In this document: positions 40,815 to 49,566 of the stretch, one piece after another
Layout of the letters: the number at the start of each line of letters is the position of its first letter
How positions within the stretch are numbered: position 1 is the stretch's first letter
Assembly: GCF_001426705.1 (NCBI RefSeq)
Contig: NZ_LMFC01000002.1
Coordinates: 724,559-788,558 of the forward strand
Direction of reading: 5' to 3'
DNA: 64,000 bases
Origin: Cellulomonas sp. Root485
GTDB taxonomy: Bacteria; Actinomycetota; Actinomycetes; Actinomycetales; Cellulomonadaceae
Translations under genes and position numbers: made by a program
The notes under the pieces: model-generated
Told to the model about the DNA's origin: nothing
The model's input: the letters and a program-made list of their open reading frames with translations, nothing else
The model's database searches: none

Positions 40815-42125
40815 GTGAATCCGCTGAGCCGACGAGTGCGCGACGCCCGCGAGAAGGCCGGGCTGAGCCAGGGCGAGCTCGCGCGGCAGGCAGGAGTGCA
40901 CCCGACGTACATCTCGCACGTCGAGAACGACCGTCGCGCTCTCGGTGAGGACGCGCTCGCCAGGGTGGCCGAGGTGCTCGGCGTCTCGGTGCCCTACCTG
41001 CTCGACGGCGAGCAGGCCCCGGACTACCGGTCCGCCGAGAGCGCGCTCGTCGAGGCACGCCGGCTGTCCCGCATGGGCGAGGCGCGGGCAGCCGCGGACG
41101 TCCTCGCGCAGGTGGACGTCTCGGCGCTGGACGTCGACGCCGCCGCGCGGGTCGGGCTCGCGCACGCCGAGGCTCTCGACCTCGCCGGTGACCTCGAGGG
41201 ATCGGTCGAGGCGCTCGAACGTCTCTGCACGCGGCTGATGGACGCGCACCGGTACCTGCAGGCCGCGTACGCCGCGATGCGGATCGTCATGGCCCTCACC
41301 GAGATCGCGGACCTGCACCGGGCCGTGTCCCGCGGGGAGCACCTGCTGGCCCAGCTCCCGGCGTCCGTCGCAGGCAGCGACGAGGTGGTCCGGCTCGAGT
41401 CGACCATCATCTGGGCCTACATCGCCCGCGGTGACGCGACGTACGCGCGCTATCGCGGCCGGCAGCTCCTCGCGCACACGCGCCAGCACGGGTCGGCCCG
41501 GGCGGTGTCGTCGGTGCACTGGAACCTGGCGTTCGTCGACGACGCGCTGGGGGACCCCGACGCGGCGCTCGCGCAGCTCGAGTCCGCGATCGCGCTGGCC
41601 GGAGCGGACGAGATCGACCGCGACCTGCCCCGCCTCCGCCTGGACCGGGCGTTCCTGCTCGTCTCCGTCGAGCCGCCCCGCGCGGAGGAGGCGCTCGCAG
41701 ACCTCGACGCCGCACAGACCGCCCTGGAGATCAGCGAGTCACAGATCGAGCTGGCGCGTGCTGACTCCGTCCGGTCGCGCGCCTGGTTGCTGCTCGACGA
41801 CGCGGCGACCGCGCAGCAGTACGCCACCCGCGCCGTCGAGCTGTTGCGGGAGGGCGTGCGCCGCGACTCGGCGTCCGCGCACGAGGCGCTCGGCGACGCG
41901 ATGCTCGCCCAGCGGGCACGGCCCGAGGCCGTCAAGGAGTACCGGTCGGCGGCGGAGCTGCTCGACATGATCTCGTCCGGACGGTCCGCCGCGGTGCTCT
42001 GGCGCCGCATCGGGGACCGTCTCCGGGTGGCCGGCGACGAGGACGAGCGGGTGGTCGAGGCCTACGGCCGCGCGCTCGCCGCAGCCGGCATCCGTGGGGT
42101 CCTGCCCCCGCCACCGAGGGCATGA
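40815..42125 (+). CDS. XRE HTH + TPR transcriptional regulator (RRNPP-like)
   Basis: The 436-aa product has an N-terminal Cro/C1 HTH (VRDAREKAGLSQGELARQAG, VHPTYISHVENDRRALGEDA, LGVSVPYLLDGEQ) and about 350 residues of TPR-like helical repeats (VGLAHAEALDLAGDLEGSVE, SVHWNLAFVDDALGDPDAAL, SAHEALGDAMLAQRARPEAV). This is the architecture of RRNPP peptide-responsive regulators such as Rgg and PlcR. The GTG at 40815 has no clear ribosome site. Two short secreted peptides follow on the same strand within 340 bp, so the TPR part may bind a processed form of them. That link is inference. Confidence 0.85.
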   Translation: MNPLSRRVRDAREKAGLSQGELARQAGVHPTYISHVENDRRALGEDALARVAEVLGVSVPYLLDGEQAPDYRSAESALVEARRLSRMGEARAAADVLAQVDVSALDVDAAARVGLAHAEALDLAGDLEGSVEALERLCTRLMDAHRYLQAAYAAMRIVMALTEIADLHRAVSRGEHLLAQLPASVAGSDEVVRLESTIIWAYIARGDATYARYRGRQLLAHTRQHGSARAVSSVHWNLAFVDDALGDPDAALAQLESAIALAGADEIDRDLPRLRLDRAFLLVSVEPPRAEEALADLDAAQTALEISESQIELARADSVRSRAWLLLDDAATAQQYATRAVELLREGVRRDSASAHEALGDAMLAQRARPEAVKEYRSAAELLDMISSGRSAAVLWRRIGDRLRVAGDEDERVVEAYGRALAAAGIRGVLPPPPRA

Positions 42126-42149
42126 ACTCGCACAACAGTGCTGTCTACC

Positions 42150-42191
42150 CCCTAGTGTCCTGCGTCATTGCGCCCCAGACATGGGCTAGGG
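42150..42191. promoter_or_regulatory. Candidate operator/promoter between regulator and first peptide
   Basis: CCCTAG (42150-42155) and CTAGGG (42186-42191) form an inverted repeat 52 bp before the first peptide start, with TGTC/GACA extending toward the centre. It would suit a dimeric regulator acting on the peptide promoter. Confidence 0.35.
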
Positions 42192-42242
42192 ACCATTCCA
42201 GGTGTACCGGAGAGTCCGGTGCACGCTCGGAAAGGTTCCCTC

Positions 42243-42365
42243 ATGAAGAAGCTCAGCATCGCCGTCGTCATCGCCCTCACCGCGCTCGCCGGTGTCACCA
42301 GCGCCACGGCGGCCTCCGGCGCCACCCAGCAGGTGGCCGCTCCGTGCTGCAAGCACATCATCTGA
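42243..42365 (+). CDS. Secreted 40-aa Cys-Cys peptide precursor 1
   Basis: Exactly 40 codons start at an ATG with GAAAGG 6 nt upstream. The product has a basic start (MKKLS), a hydrophobic signal core (IAVVIALTALAGVTSATAAS) and a short tail ending AAPCCKHII. Signal cleavage after the Ala-rich stretch would release a peptide of about 14 residues with vicinal cysteines. It is a duplicate of the peptide at 42459-42581, which has the same length, ribosome site, signal and PCCK motif. The closest functional analogy is an RRNPP pheromone precursor; a small bacteriocin is the alternative. Confidence 0.7.
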   Translation: MKKLSIAVVIALTALAGVTSATAASGATQQVAAPCCKHII

Positions 42366-42458
42366 CACCCACGACGACAGGCGCGTCGCCACACCCGCCC
42401 CCGCGGTCCGTGGCGACGCGCGATGCCCGGTCAGAACGACCAGCTGGAAGGTTCGACC

Positions 42459-42581
42459 ATGAAGAAGCAGAGCATCGCCCTCGTCCTCGCTCTCGCCGCC
42501 CTCACGGGTGCCGGGGGAGTCATCGCACCCGTGACAGACGCCCAGACGTTCACGATCCCGTGCTGCAAGTCAGGCACCTGA
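42459..42581 (+). CDS. Secreted 40-aa Cys-Cys peptide precursor 2
   Basis: The ATG follows GGAAGG by 6 nt. The 40-aa product starts MKKQSIALVLALAALTGAGG and ends FTIPCCKSGT. The first codons and the ribosome-site region match precursor 1 almost base for base, while the middle and the last three residues differ (SGT against HII). A shared core with divergent tails is what pheromone specificity variants show. A strong terminator 61 bp downstream ends the unit. Confidence 0.7.
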   Translation: MKKQSIALVLALAALTGAGGVIAPVTDAQTFTIPCCKSGT

Positions 42582-42642
42582 GCACGGCAGCACCGAGGTG
42601 TCCCGCACCCCTCGTGGGCGGGGGCGCCCACCTCGTCCCGCC

Positions 42643-42677
42643 GGCCGGTGGGCGTCCCCGCACGACGCCCACCGGCC
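42643..42677 (+). terminator. Terminator of the peptide operon
   Basis: GGCCGGTGGGCGTC (42643-42656) pairs perfectly with GACGCCCACCGGCC (42664-42677), loop 7 bases. It isolates the peptide cassette from the helicase-like gene. Confidence 0.75.
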
Positions 42678-43054
42678 CGCCGGGCGCCCGCCGGACCGCG
42701 CACGTCGGGGTCCGGCGCCCACCCCTCCTGCGCGGTGCGTGACGGTTGCCGCCCGACGCCGCACCCTGGACCGTCCTACTCCTCCAGGATCAGCCGGGAT
42801 CCAGGTGATTCTCAGGTTCGAGGATTCACCCGGAAGGACGGCCTGGACGTTTGACCAGCACCACATTCGTGCCGCACACTCGTCCTGACGGTGCGCATCG
42901 CCTGCCCCCTGCGCGGTGCGCACCGTCTTCACGTCCGGAGAGCGGGACGGGTCCCCTGACCCGTCCCGCTCTTGGCGTCCCAGGGGGGTCCGACCTGCTC
43001 CGCCTCGGCGCGCCATGCCCGTGATCACGCGGCGGCGCGGTTAGCGTTCCCAGG
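42678..43054. other. Non-coding stretch before the helicase-like gene, with a hairpin
   Basis: No gene is supported in these 377 bp. A second strong hairpin is present: GAGCGGGACGGGT (42940-42952) with ACCCGTCCCGCTC (42959-42971), loop 6 bases. The GGATTCACCCGGAAGG stretch near 42820 loosely echoes the peptide leader but no third peptide follows it. Confidence 0.5.
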
Positions 43055-46000
43055 GTGACCGTCCCCGTGCGCACCTCCGGCCCGGGACCCGACCAGGCTC
43101 CTGAGACCGGCGCAGACCCAGCCGACCGCCCGATGCTCGTCGAGCCCCCCAGCCCTGCCGAGCTCCTCGAAGGCTCCGTCGCCACCTGGCGCGCGGCCCT
43201 CGTCGAAGCCGCCGGCGGGTCGACGCTCGTCGACGTCGAGCTGCTCGGCGACGCCGCGCTCGACCTGTCCGCCGCGCACCCGTCGGGGATCTCCCAGCTC
43301 TACGCCGGCCGTGAGACCCGACTGTCCAACCTGGTCCGCGAGGGCGCCGCCCTGTCGACCGCGCGACGCCGTGCCCGTGCCGTGAGCGCACGCGCCGCCG
43401 TGTACGCCCAGCGCTACGGCATCGCCCCCACCTCGCTCGCGATCGGCGTCGCCACCTGGACCGAGCGCACCACCCCGGACATCGCGAGCGACGACGTCGC
43501 CGCGCTCGCGTCCGTGACCCGGCAGCGGGCTCCCGAGGGCGAGCAGCAGCCGGAGGCGGCACCCCGCGTCGTGCGGGCCCCCGTCCTCCTGCGCCCCGTC
43601 ACCCTGCACGCCCGCGGCTCCGGCGAGAGCGACTACGAGCTCGCGCTCGAGCCGTCGCTCGAGGTCAACCCGGTGCTCGCACGGGCCCTGCGGACGCGTG
43701 GCGCGCTCCTCGACCCCGGCGCGGTCGCGCGCGGCACGTTCACGTCCAACGGGTTCGACCCGCGCGGCGCGCTGCACCGGCTCGCGTCCCTGGGCGAGGC
43801 CGTCCTCGACGACTTCTCGATGAGCGAGCGGGTGGTCGTCGGCACCTTCGTGCACCCCGGCCAGATCCTCGTCGACGACCTCGACAACCTGTCCGGCACG
43901 CTCGAGCGCCACGAGGTGGTCTCCGCGCTCGCGGGCGTCGAGGAGTCCCGGACCCGGCTGCAGCGCGTCCTGCCCGCTCCGGTCCGCGGCGACCGCGACC
44001 CCGGCCACGAGCGCGGCGTCGGCGACCTCGACCCCGCACAGCAGCACGTCCTCGACGTCGTCGCGACCGGGACGCACCTGTTCGTCGACGCCCCCGCCGG
44101 TGCCGACGTCACCGGCACGCTCGCCGCGCTCGTCGCTGACGCGGCCGCCACCGGCCGCACCGTGCTCTACGTCCCCGGGCACCGTCGTGCGGCCACGGCG
44201 CTCGCGGACCGGCTCGCGACCCTGGGCCTGGGGGACCTGCTGCTGGACGTCGCGCCCGAGGCGGGGTGGCGGTCGGCGATCTCCCGCCGCCTGCTCGGCG
44301 CGATGACGCTCGAGGCACCCGCCGTCGACGCGCACGGCGTCGTCGCGCTGCGCAGCGAGCTCGTCAGCACGCGCGAGCGCCTCCGGGCCTACGTCGACGC
44401 GCTGCACGCGGAGCGCGCCCCCTGGGGTGTCTCGGCGTACGACGCCCTCCAGCAGCTGGCCCGCCTGACCTCGACCCGGCCGACCCCGAAGACGACAGTG
44501 CGCCTGTCGCCCGACGTCGCACGTGTGCTCGACGCGCCCCGTCGTACGGAGCTCGCCGGTGCCCTTGTGCAGGCCGGTGAGCTCGGGGCGTTCCGGGTCC
44601 GTCCCACCGACACACCCTGGTACGGCGCGGACCTGCGGACGCGTGCCGACGCCGACAACGCGGTCCGCCGGCTCGAGCGCCTGCTCGACTCCACCCTGCC
44701 GGGGCTGGTCGCCCGCACCGCGCAGGTGGCCACCGAGACCGGGCTGACGCAGGCGACCACCGTCGTCTCGTGGGTCGAGCAGCTGACCATGCTCGACGGT
44801 GTCCGCGCGGCCCTGGACGTGTTCCAGCCCATCGTGTTCGAACGCACCGCCGCGGACCTCGTGGCCGCCACCGCCACCAAGGAGTGGCGTGCGGAACGCG
44901 GCATGGACATGGGCTACTGGCTGCGCCGACGGCTGCGCAAGCAGTCCAAGGACATGGTCCGCCCCGGCCGGCCCGTCGCCGACCTGCACGCGCGCCTCCT
45001 CGAGGTGCAGGCGCAGCGCGAGGTCTGGCAGGCCCACTGCCCCTCCGGTGGGTGGCCGCGGCTGCCCGACGGCCTCGAGCACATCGAGGAGGAGCTCGCC
45101 GCTGTGCGCGCCGACCTCGACGCGCTCGACGAGGTCCTCGTCACGACCCCCGGCGGTGGCGGCCTGTCGAGCCTGCCGTTCGCGACGCTGACCGAGCGGC
45201 TGACCCGACTGCGGTCCGACACCGGCGCCCTCGCCGACCTCCCCGAGCGCACCGGGCTCCTGCACCGCCTGCGGTCCGCGGGGCTCGGGGCGCTCGTCGA
45301 CGACCTGGCCACCCGCCGGATCGACCCCGCCCTCGCACCGGCCGAGCTCGACCTGGCCTGGTGGAGCACGGTCATCGAGCAGATCCTCGGCGAGGACCCC
45401 GCGCTCGCCGGGTACGACGGCGCCGCTCTCGGTGCCCTGTCCGCCCGGTACGCGACTCTCGACCGCGCCCACGTGAAGAGCCTGTCCGGCCCGGTCCTAG
45501 GGGCGGTCGTCGGCCACGTGTCGCAGACCCTGCGCCAGCACCGCGAGCAGGCCGAGGCGCTCTTCGCGGACCTCGTCGAGGAGCGGCTCACCTCGATGCG
45601 GGACACCGTCGTGCGGCACCCCGAGGTGGCCCGGCGGCTGCGGCCCGTGATCGCCGCCAGCCCCATGCTGGTCCCGCAGGTCCTGCCGCCGACCCGCACC
45701 GTCGACCTGGTCGTCATCGACTCCGCCGCACATCTGCCTGTCGAGGTCGCCCTCGCCGCCGTCGCCCGCGGTCGTCAGGTCGTCGTCGTCGGTGACGCGC
45801 GCTGCGCCTCGGGCAGCGCCGTGCGGGAGCTCGCGGCCGTGCTGCCGTCGGTCGCGCTGCGTGCCGACTCCTCGCGGCGCGACCCGTACCTGACCGCGTT
45901 CCTCGCCGCGCACGGCTACGCCGGTGTGCTCCGCCCGACGCCCCTGCCGCAGCACCGGCCGCTCGTCAGCCTCGACGTGGTCGACGGCACCGGGATGCCG

Positions 46001-47731
46001 GACCCGACGAGCGGGTCGGTCGACTCGACGCGCGAGGAGGTCGAGCACGTCGTCGAGCTCGTCCTCACCCACGCGCTGCTGCGGCCCGACGAGTCGCTCG
46101 CCGTCATCACCGCGACCCCGACGCACGCGGAGGCCGTCCGGGAGGCGGTCCTGTCCGAGGTCCGCGGCAACCCCGCCCTCGCCGCGTTCTTCGACTCCGG
46201 CCGCGTCGACCCCTTCGTCGTCACCGACCTGCCCAACGTCGCCGGTCTGCGCCGCGAGGCGATCATCCTGTCGCTCGGTCTCGGGCGGACCCCGCACCGT
46301 CGTGTCCTGCACACCTTCGGTCCGATCACCGGACCCGGGGGCGACGCTCTGCTGCTGGACGCCCTCGGCTCCACCCGGCACCGGCTCACCGTCGTCGCGT
46401 GCTTCGGGTCCGACGACCTCGACCCCGAGCGCCTGCGCGGCCCCGGCCCCCGGCTCCTGGCGGACCTGCTCGCCTTCGCGGCCCGCCGCGGGGGCGGCCA
46501 GGACGTCGCCGACCTCGTGACCCCGCCCGAGCCGATCGACCCGCTCCTGCGGTCGCTGGCCGCCGCGACCGCCGCCGCCGACAAGGCCCTCGCCGACGCG
46601 ACCGAGCCCGACCGTCTCCTGCTGGACCTCGCCGAGCGCCTCTGGAAGCACGGCCTGCTCGTCGAGGCCGACCACGGCATCCCCGGCGGCGACCGGATCC
46701 CGCTCGTCGTAGGCCACCCGGACCTGCCCGGCGAGATGCTCGTCGCCGTCCTCACCGACGACGAGGGGTACACCGCCGAGCCCAGCGTCCGCGTCCGCGA
46801 CCGCCTCACCGCCGACCGCCTCGAGCGCGTCGGCTGGAGCGTCATCCGCGTCTGGTCCGCCGCCGCCTTCATGGACCCGCAGGCGGAGGTGGACCGCATC
46901 CGCCGCGCTGTGCACGCCCGCGTGCCCGCTCCGGCCGCGCCCCGGACCGCACCCCTGCAGCTCGGCCTGATCGACGAGGTCGACGACACCGAGGAGCTGC
47001 CCACGCCCGCGTCGTCCGCACGGTCGGCGGCGCGCGCGGCTGCTCGCGCGGCAGCCCACACCGGCGAACCCCGACCCGCGACCGGGGTGTGGTCGACGAT
47101 CGAGGTCGTCGAGGCGGTCGCCGCCGCGCGTGCTGCGGCACCTGCCGCTGACCCGCCGACGGCCCCGAACGCCGAACCCGCCGCCGCCGACGCGGGCTCC
47201 ATGGGTTCCCACGGTGCCGCTGTTTCCGCCGGTGCTGCTGACGGCGCCGGTGCCGCCGGTTCCGCTGGTGCTGCGGATGCGGCCCGTTCCGAGGCTGCTG
47301 CCGGTGCTGCTCGTCCCGACGGTGCGGCTGGTGCTGCTGACGCCGCTGGTGCTGCTCGTCCCGACGGTGCGGCTGGTTCCGACGGCACCGCTGGTGCCGC
47401 GGGTCCCGACCGTGCCGCTGGCTCTTCCGGTTCCGACGGTGCCGCTGGCTCTGCCGGTTCCGCCGGCGACGACCCCCGCCCGCCGAGCCGCGCGCTCCAG
47501 CTCGCCCTCGCGGTGCCCACCCGGCAGCGGCCCGACGTCCGACGCGGTCTGCCCATCGGCGCCTACAGCGACGACCAGCTGGACGAGCTCGTCGCGTGGC
47601 TCCAGTCCGACGAGCAGGAGCGGACCCGCGAGCAGCTGGCCGCCGCGCTGCGCGACGAGCTGGGCATCACGCGCCGGTCCTACCGGATCGACACCGCGGT
47701 CCGCAGCGCGATCACCCGCGGGATGCGCTGA
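43055..47731 (+). CDS. Very large SF1-helicase-like protein with degenerate ATPase motifs and nuclease-like C-terminus
   Basis: The 1558-aa product matches the layout of large DUF4011-type SF1 helicases. At about residues 342-356 the Walker A position reads VDAPAGADVTGTLAALVADA, lacking the GK(S/T), and is followed by the usual GRTVLYVPGHRRAATALADR. Near 885 the Walker B reads VDLVVIDSAAHLPVE rather than DEA. Residues about 1190-1290 (GHPDLPGEMLVAVLTDDEGY, LERVGWSVIRVWSAAAF) resemble a Vsr/DUF559-type nuclease, also degenerate. A low-complexity Ala/Gly linker at about 1370-1475 leads to a DUF3320-like end (YRIDTAVRSAITRGM). ATP hydrolysis is doubtful; the role is unknown. Confidence 0.75.
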   Translation: MTVPVRTSGPGPDQAPETGADPADRPMLVEPPSPAELLEGSVATWRAALVEAAGGSTLVDVELLGDAALDLSAAHPSGISQLYAGRETRLSNLVREGAALSTARRRARAVSARAAVYAQRYGIAPTSLAIGVATWTERTTPDIASDDVAALASVTRQRAPEGEQQPEAAPRVVRAPVLLRPVTLHARGSGESDYELALEPSLEVNPVLARALRTRGALLDPGAVARGTFTSNGFDPRGALHRLASLGEAVLDDFSMSERVVVGTFVHPGQILVDDLDNLSGTLERHEVVSALAGVEESRTRLQRVLPAPVRGDRDPGHERGVGDLDPAQQHVLDVVATGTHLFVDAPAGADVTGTLAALVADAAATGRTVLYVPGHRRAATALADRLATLGLGDLLLDVAPEAGWRSAISRRLLGAMTLEAPAVDAHGVVALRSELVSTRERLRAYVDALHAERAPWGVSAYDALQQLARLTSTRPTPKTTVRLSPDVARVLDAPRRTELAGALVQAGELGAFRVRPTDTPWYGADLRTRADADNAVRRLERLLDSTLPGLVARTAQVATETGLTQATTVVSWVEQLTMLDGVRAALDVFQPIVFERTAADLVAATATKEWRAERGMDMGYWLRRRLRKQSKDMVRPGRPVADLHARLLEVQAQREVWQAHCPSGGWPRLPDGLEHIEEELAAVRADLDALDEVLVTTPGGGGLSSLPFATLTERLTRLRSDTGALADLPERTGLLHRLRSAGLGALVDDLATRRIDPALAPAELDLAWWSTVIEQILGEDPALAGYDGAALGALSARYATLDRAHVKSLSGPVLGAVVGHVSQTLRQHREQAEALFADLVEERLTSMRDTVVRHPEVARRLRPVIAASPMLVPQVLPPTRTVDLVVIDSAAHLPVEVALAAVARGRQVVVVGDARCASGSAVRELAAVLPSVALRADSSRRDPYLTAFLAAHGYAGVLRPTPLPQHRPLVSLDVVDGTGMPDPTSGSVDSTREEVEHVVELVLTHALLRPDESLAVITATPTHAEAVREAVLSEVRGNPALAAFFDSGRVDPFVVTDLPNVAGLRREAIILSLGLGRTPHRRVLHTFGPITGPGGDALLLDALGSTRHRLTVVACFGSDDLDPERLRGPGPRLLADLLAFAARRGGGQDVADLVTPPEPIDPLLRSLAAATAAADKALADATEPDRLLLDLAERLWKHGLLVEADHGIPGGDRIPLVVGHPDLPGEMLVAVLTDDEGYTAEPSVRVRDRLTADRLERVGWSVIRVWSAAAFMDPQAEVDRIRRAVHARVPAPAAPRTAPLQLGLIDEVDDTEELPTPASSARSAARAAARAAAHTGEPRPATGVWSTIEVVEAVAAARAAAPAADPPTAPNAEPAAADAGSMGSHGAAVSAGAADGAGAAGSAGAADAARSEAAAGAARPDGAAGAADAAGAARPDGAAGSDGTAGAAGPDRAAGSSGSDGAAGSAGSAGDDPRPPSRALQLALAVPTRQRPDVRRGLPIGAYSDDQLDELVAWLQSDEQERTREQLAAALRDELGITRRSYRIDTAVRSAITRGMR
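47165..47475 (+). repeat. Low-complexity Ala/Gly coding repeat within the helicase-like gene
   Basis: The coding strand is built from GGTGCTGCT, GACGGTGCGGCT and GGTTCCGCC words and encodes runs such as AARPDGAAGAADAAG and AARPDGAAGSDGTAG. One block occurs twice near 47310 and 47355. The segment joins the nuclease-like domain to the C-terminal domain and is likely unstable in length. Confidence 0.7.
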
Positions 47732-47769
47732 CCGGCTCCCGGGGCTCCCTCGGGTGGGATCATCGGACG

Positions 47770-48108
47770 GTGTCGTCGACCGAGCCGCCCCAGGGTGCAC
47801 CCGCACGCCGCCCGCGGCGAGCCGTCCGGCTCGCGGGCACGGTCGGTGGGGACGACGCCAACCTCGTCTCGTCACACCCGGCGCCCCGGGTAGACGCTCA
47901 CCGTGACGACGCTCCACGTGACCTCGCTCGTGGCGACGCGGCTGCCGCAGCCGGTCGCAAGGGCGACAGCGGGCCGACGAACGCCCCGCCCGGGCACGAG
48001 CCGGCGGTCGCGACGCGGAGCGCCGACGACTCCGACGTCGGCTGGGGCGACCGGGAGGCCGGCTCCAACGACGACCGCCTGCACCAGGACAAGCCACCGC
48101 ACTGGTGA
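47770..48108 (+). CDS. Small hypothetical protein ending in DKPPHW
   Basis: A GTG opens 112 codons. The product is hydrophilic and probably disordered, and ends DREAGSNDDRLHQDKPPHW; a tail of the form NDDRL..D.PPHW is a common ending in a small actinobacterial protein family without known function. The start is uncertain because the N-terminal part is Arg/Ala-rich. It lies 38 bp after the large gene and 77 bp before the hydrolase. Confidence 0.55.
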   Translation: MSSTEPPQGAPARRPRRAVRLAGTVGGDDANLVSSHPAPRVDAHRDDAPRDLARGDAAAAAGRKGDSGPTNAPPGHEPAVATRSADDSDVGWGDREAGSNDDRLHQDKPPHW

Positions 48109-48185
48109 CTCCTGTGTCAGACCCGCGCGAGACGATCGCGGGGCCAACCCATCGACCATCCGCACGACCCGAAGGAGACACACCC

Positions 48186-48764
48186 ATGGCCGAGGTCCTG
48201 CTCTTCCACCACGCCCAGGGGCTCACGTCCGGTGTCCTCGACTTCGCGGACACGCTCCGCGACGCAGGACACACCGTGCACGTCCCGGACCTGTACGACG
48301 GGCACGTGTTCGAGGACATCGAGTCCGGCCTCGCGTACGCCGACGAGGTCGGGTTCCCGATCGTGCTGGGACGCGGACAGGCCACGGTCGACACATTGCC
48401 GGAAGCGCTCGTGTACGCCGGATTCTCGCTCGGCGTCCTGCCCGCGCAGATGCTCGCTCAGACACGCCCCGGCGCGAAGGGTGCCCTGTTCTTCCACTCG
48501 TGCGTCCCGACCTCGGAGTTCGACAGCCCGTGGCCGAAGGGTGTGCCGGTGCAGATCCACGGCATGGACGCCGACCCGTTCTTCGCCGGTGAGGGTGACA
48601 TCGACGCAGCCCGCGCCCTGGTGAAGGAGTCCCCCGACGCGGAGCTCTTCGTCTACCCGGGCGAGGAGCACCTGTTCGCGGACAACAGCCTGCCCTCGTA
48701 CGACCCCGCCGCCGCCCAGCTCCTCACGGAACGCACGCTCGCCTTCCTCGCGGCGATCCGCTAG
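48186..48764 (+). CDS. Dienelactone hydrolase family protein
   Basis: The 192-aa product has the DLH alpha/beta hydrolase pattern: MAEVLLFHHAQGLTSGVLDF, AGHTVHVPDLYDGHVFEDIE, the nucleophile elbow AGFSLGV where classical enzymes have Cys (here Ser), Asp in HGMDADPFF and His in YPGEEHLFAD. The triad is therefore Ser-Asp-His. The substrate is unknown. The ATG follows GAAGGAGAC. Confidence 0.85.
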   Translation: MAEVLLFHHAQGLTSGVLDFADTLRDAGHTVHVPDLYDGHVFEDIESGLAYADEVGFPIVLGRGQATVDTLPEALVYAGFSLGVLPAQMLAQTRPGAKGALFFHSCVPTSEFDSPWPKGVPVQIHGMDADPFFAGEGDIDAARALVKESPDAELFVYPGEEHLFADNSLPSYDPAAAQLLTERTLAFLAAIR

Positions 48765-48784
48765 CCACCACGGCGAAGGAGAGT

Positions 48785-48818
48785 CGCCGCCCGCAGCCCG
48801 AGGCCGGGCCGGGCGGCG
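48785..48818 (+). terminator. Terminator after the dienelactone hydrolase gene
   Basis: CGCCGCCCG (48785-48793) pairs with CGGGCGGCG (48810-48818), 21 bp after the stop. Confidence 0.6.
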
Positions 48819-48853
48819 GTCGTCATGCTCGGCGGTTCACCATGCGGTCGACC

Positions 48854-48899
48854 AAGCCATGAGTGGCGATGACTCTGCCCACTGCGCCACTCATGGCTT
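48854..48899. terminator. Terminator downstream of mscL
   Basis: AAGCCATGAGTGGCG (48854-48868) pairs perfectly with CGCCACTCATGGCTT (48885-48899), loop 16 bases. It lies 9 bp after the mscL stop and can also stop the convergent hydrolase transcript. Confidence 0.75.
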
Positions 48900-48908
48900 C
48901 CTCGCGGC

Positions 48909-49499
48909 TCAGAGGGGCTTCGGCGGGGTGGTCGGGCTCGGGGGGATGGACGGCGGGAGGTCGGGACCGGAGGTCGAGCCGGGCGAGGTGGCGGCCGTGC
49001 CTGCGGGACCCGTCGCGGGGCCGGTGCCGGCGTCGTTGACGATCGCCGGCGTGAGGCGGTTGGCGAGCAGGTCGCGGATCTCCTGCAGCAGCAGGATGTC
49101 CTCGGCGGGTGCGGCCGGCTCCTCCTCCTCGCCGCTCTTGCGCCGGGCTGCCAGGGCGTTCATCGGCAGCACGATGAGGAAGTACACGGCGGCGGCGGTG
49201 AACAGGAACAGGATCAGCGCCTGCAGGATCAGGCCGAACGAGAAGTGCGCCTCGTTGATCGTGAACGCCCACACGCCGCTCAGGTCCGGCTTCCCGAAGA
49301 TCGCCGAGATCAGGGGCCCGATCAGACCGTCGACGATCGACTTCACGACCGCGCCGAACGCGGCACCGATGACGACACCGACGGCGAGCTCGATCGCGTT
49401 CCCGCGGGAGATGAAGTCCTTGAACCCCTGGAACACCTTCGCTGTCCCCTGGAGCCCCTGCCGTGCGCCGTTGATCCCTGTGCTGAGCCTGTCGGTCAT
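48909..49499 (-). CDS. mscL: Large-conductance mechanosensitive channel MscL
   Basis: The 196-aa product contains the MscL signature VFQGFKDFISRGNAIELAVG, VVIGAAFGAVVKSIVDGLIG (TM1) and a second helix LILQALILFLFTAAAVYFLI, then the C-terminal helix EDILLLQEIRDLL. It opens under osmotic downshock. The N-terminus (TDRLSTGINGARQGLQGTA) and a Pro/Ser/Thr-rich tail of about 50 residues exceed the usual length of about 130-150 aa; both extensions look cytoplasmic and disordered. Confidence 0.95.
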   Translation of the reverse strand: MTDRLSTGINGARQGLQGTAKVFQGFKDFISRGNAIELAVGVVIGAAFGAVVKSIVDGLIGPLISAIFGKPDLSGVWAFTINEAHFSFGLILQALILFLFTAAAVYFLIVLPMNALAARRKSGEEEEPAAPAEDILLLQEIRDLLANRLTPAIVNDAGTGPATGPAGTAATSPGSTSGPDLPPSIPPSPTTPPKPL

Positions 49500-49566
49500 T
49501 CTGCCCCCTCGGGCTGGATGTCGGTTGTCCGGCGCCCACCGTGCAGGGGCGTCTCGGGTCGGACGA

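Noticed and set aside
42780..42888. Third Cys-Cys peptide gene
   Set aside because: A leader-like GGAAGG occurs, but no MKK start, signal core or Cys-Cys tail follows.
43025..48394. Two very long minus-strand frames (815 and 965 codons) opposite the helicase-like gene
   Set aside because: They are compositionally biased antisense frames; the plus strand carries domain-like sequence and a coherent start and stop.
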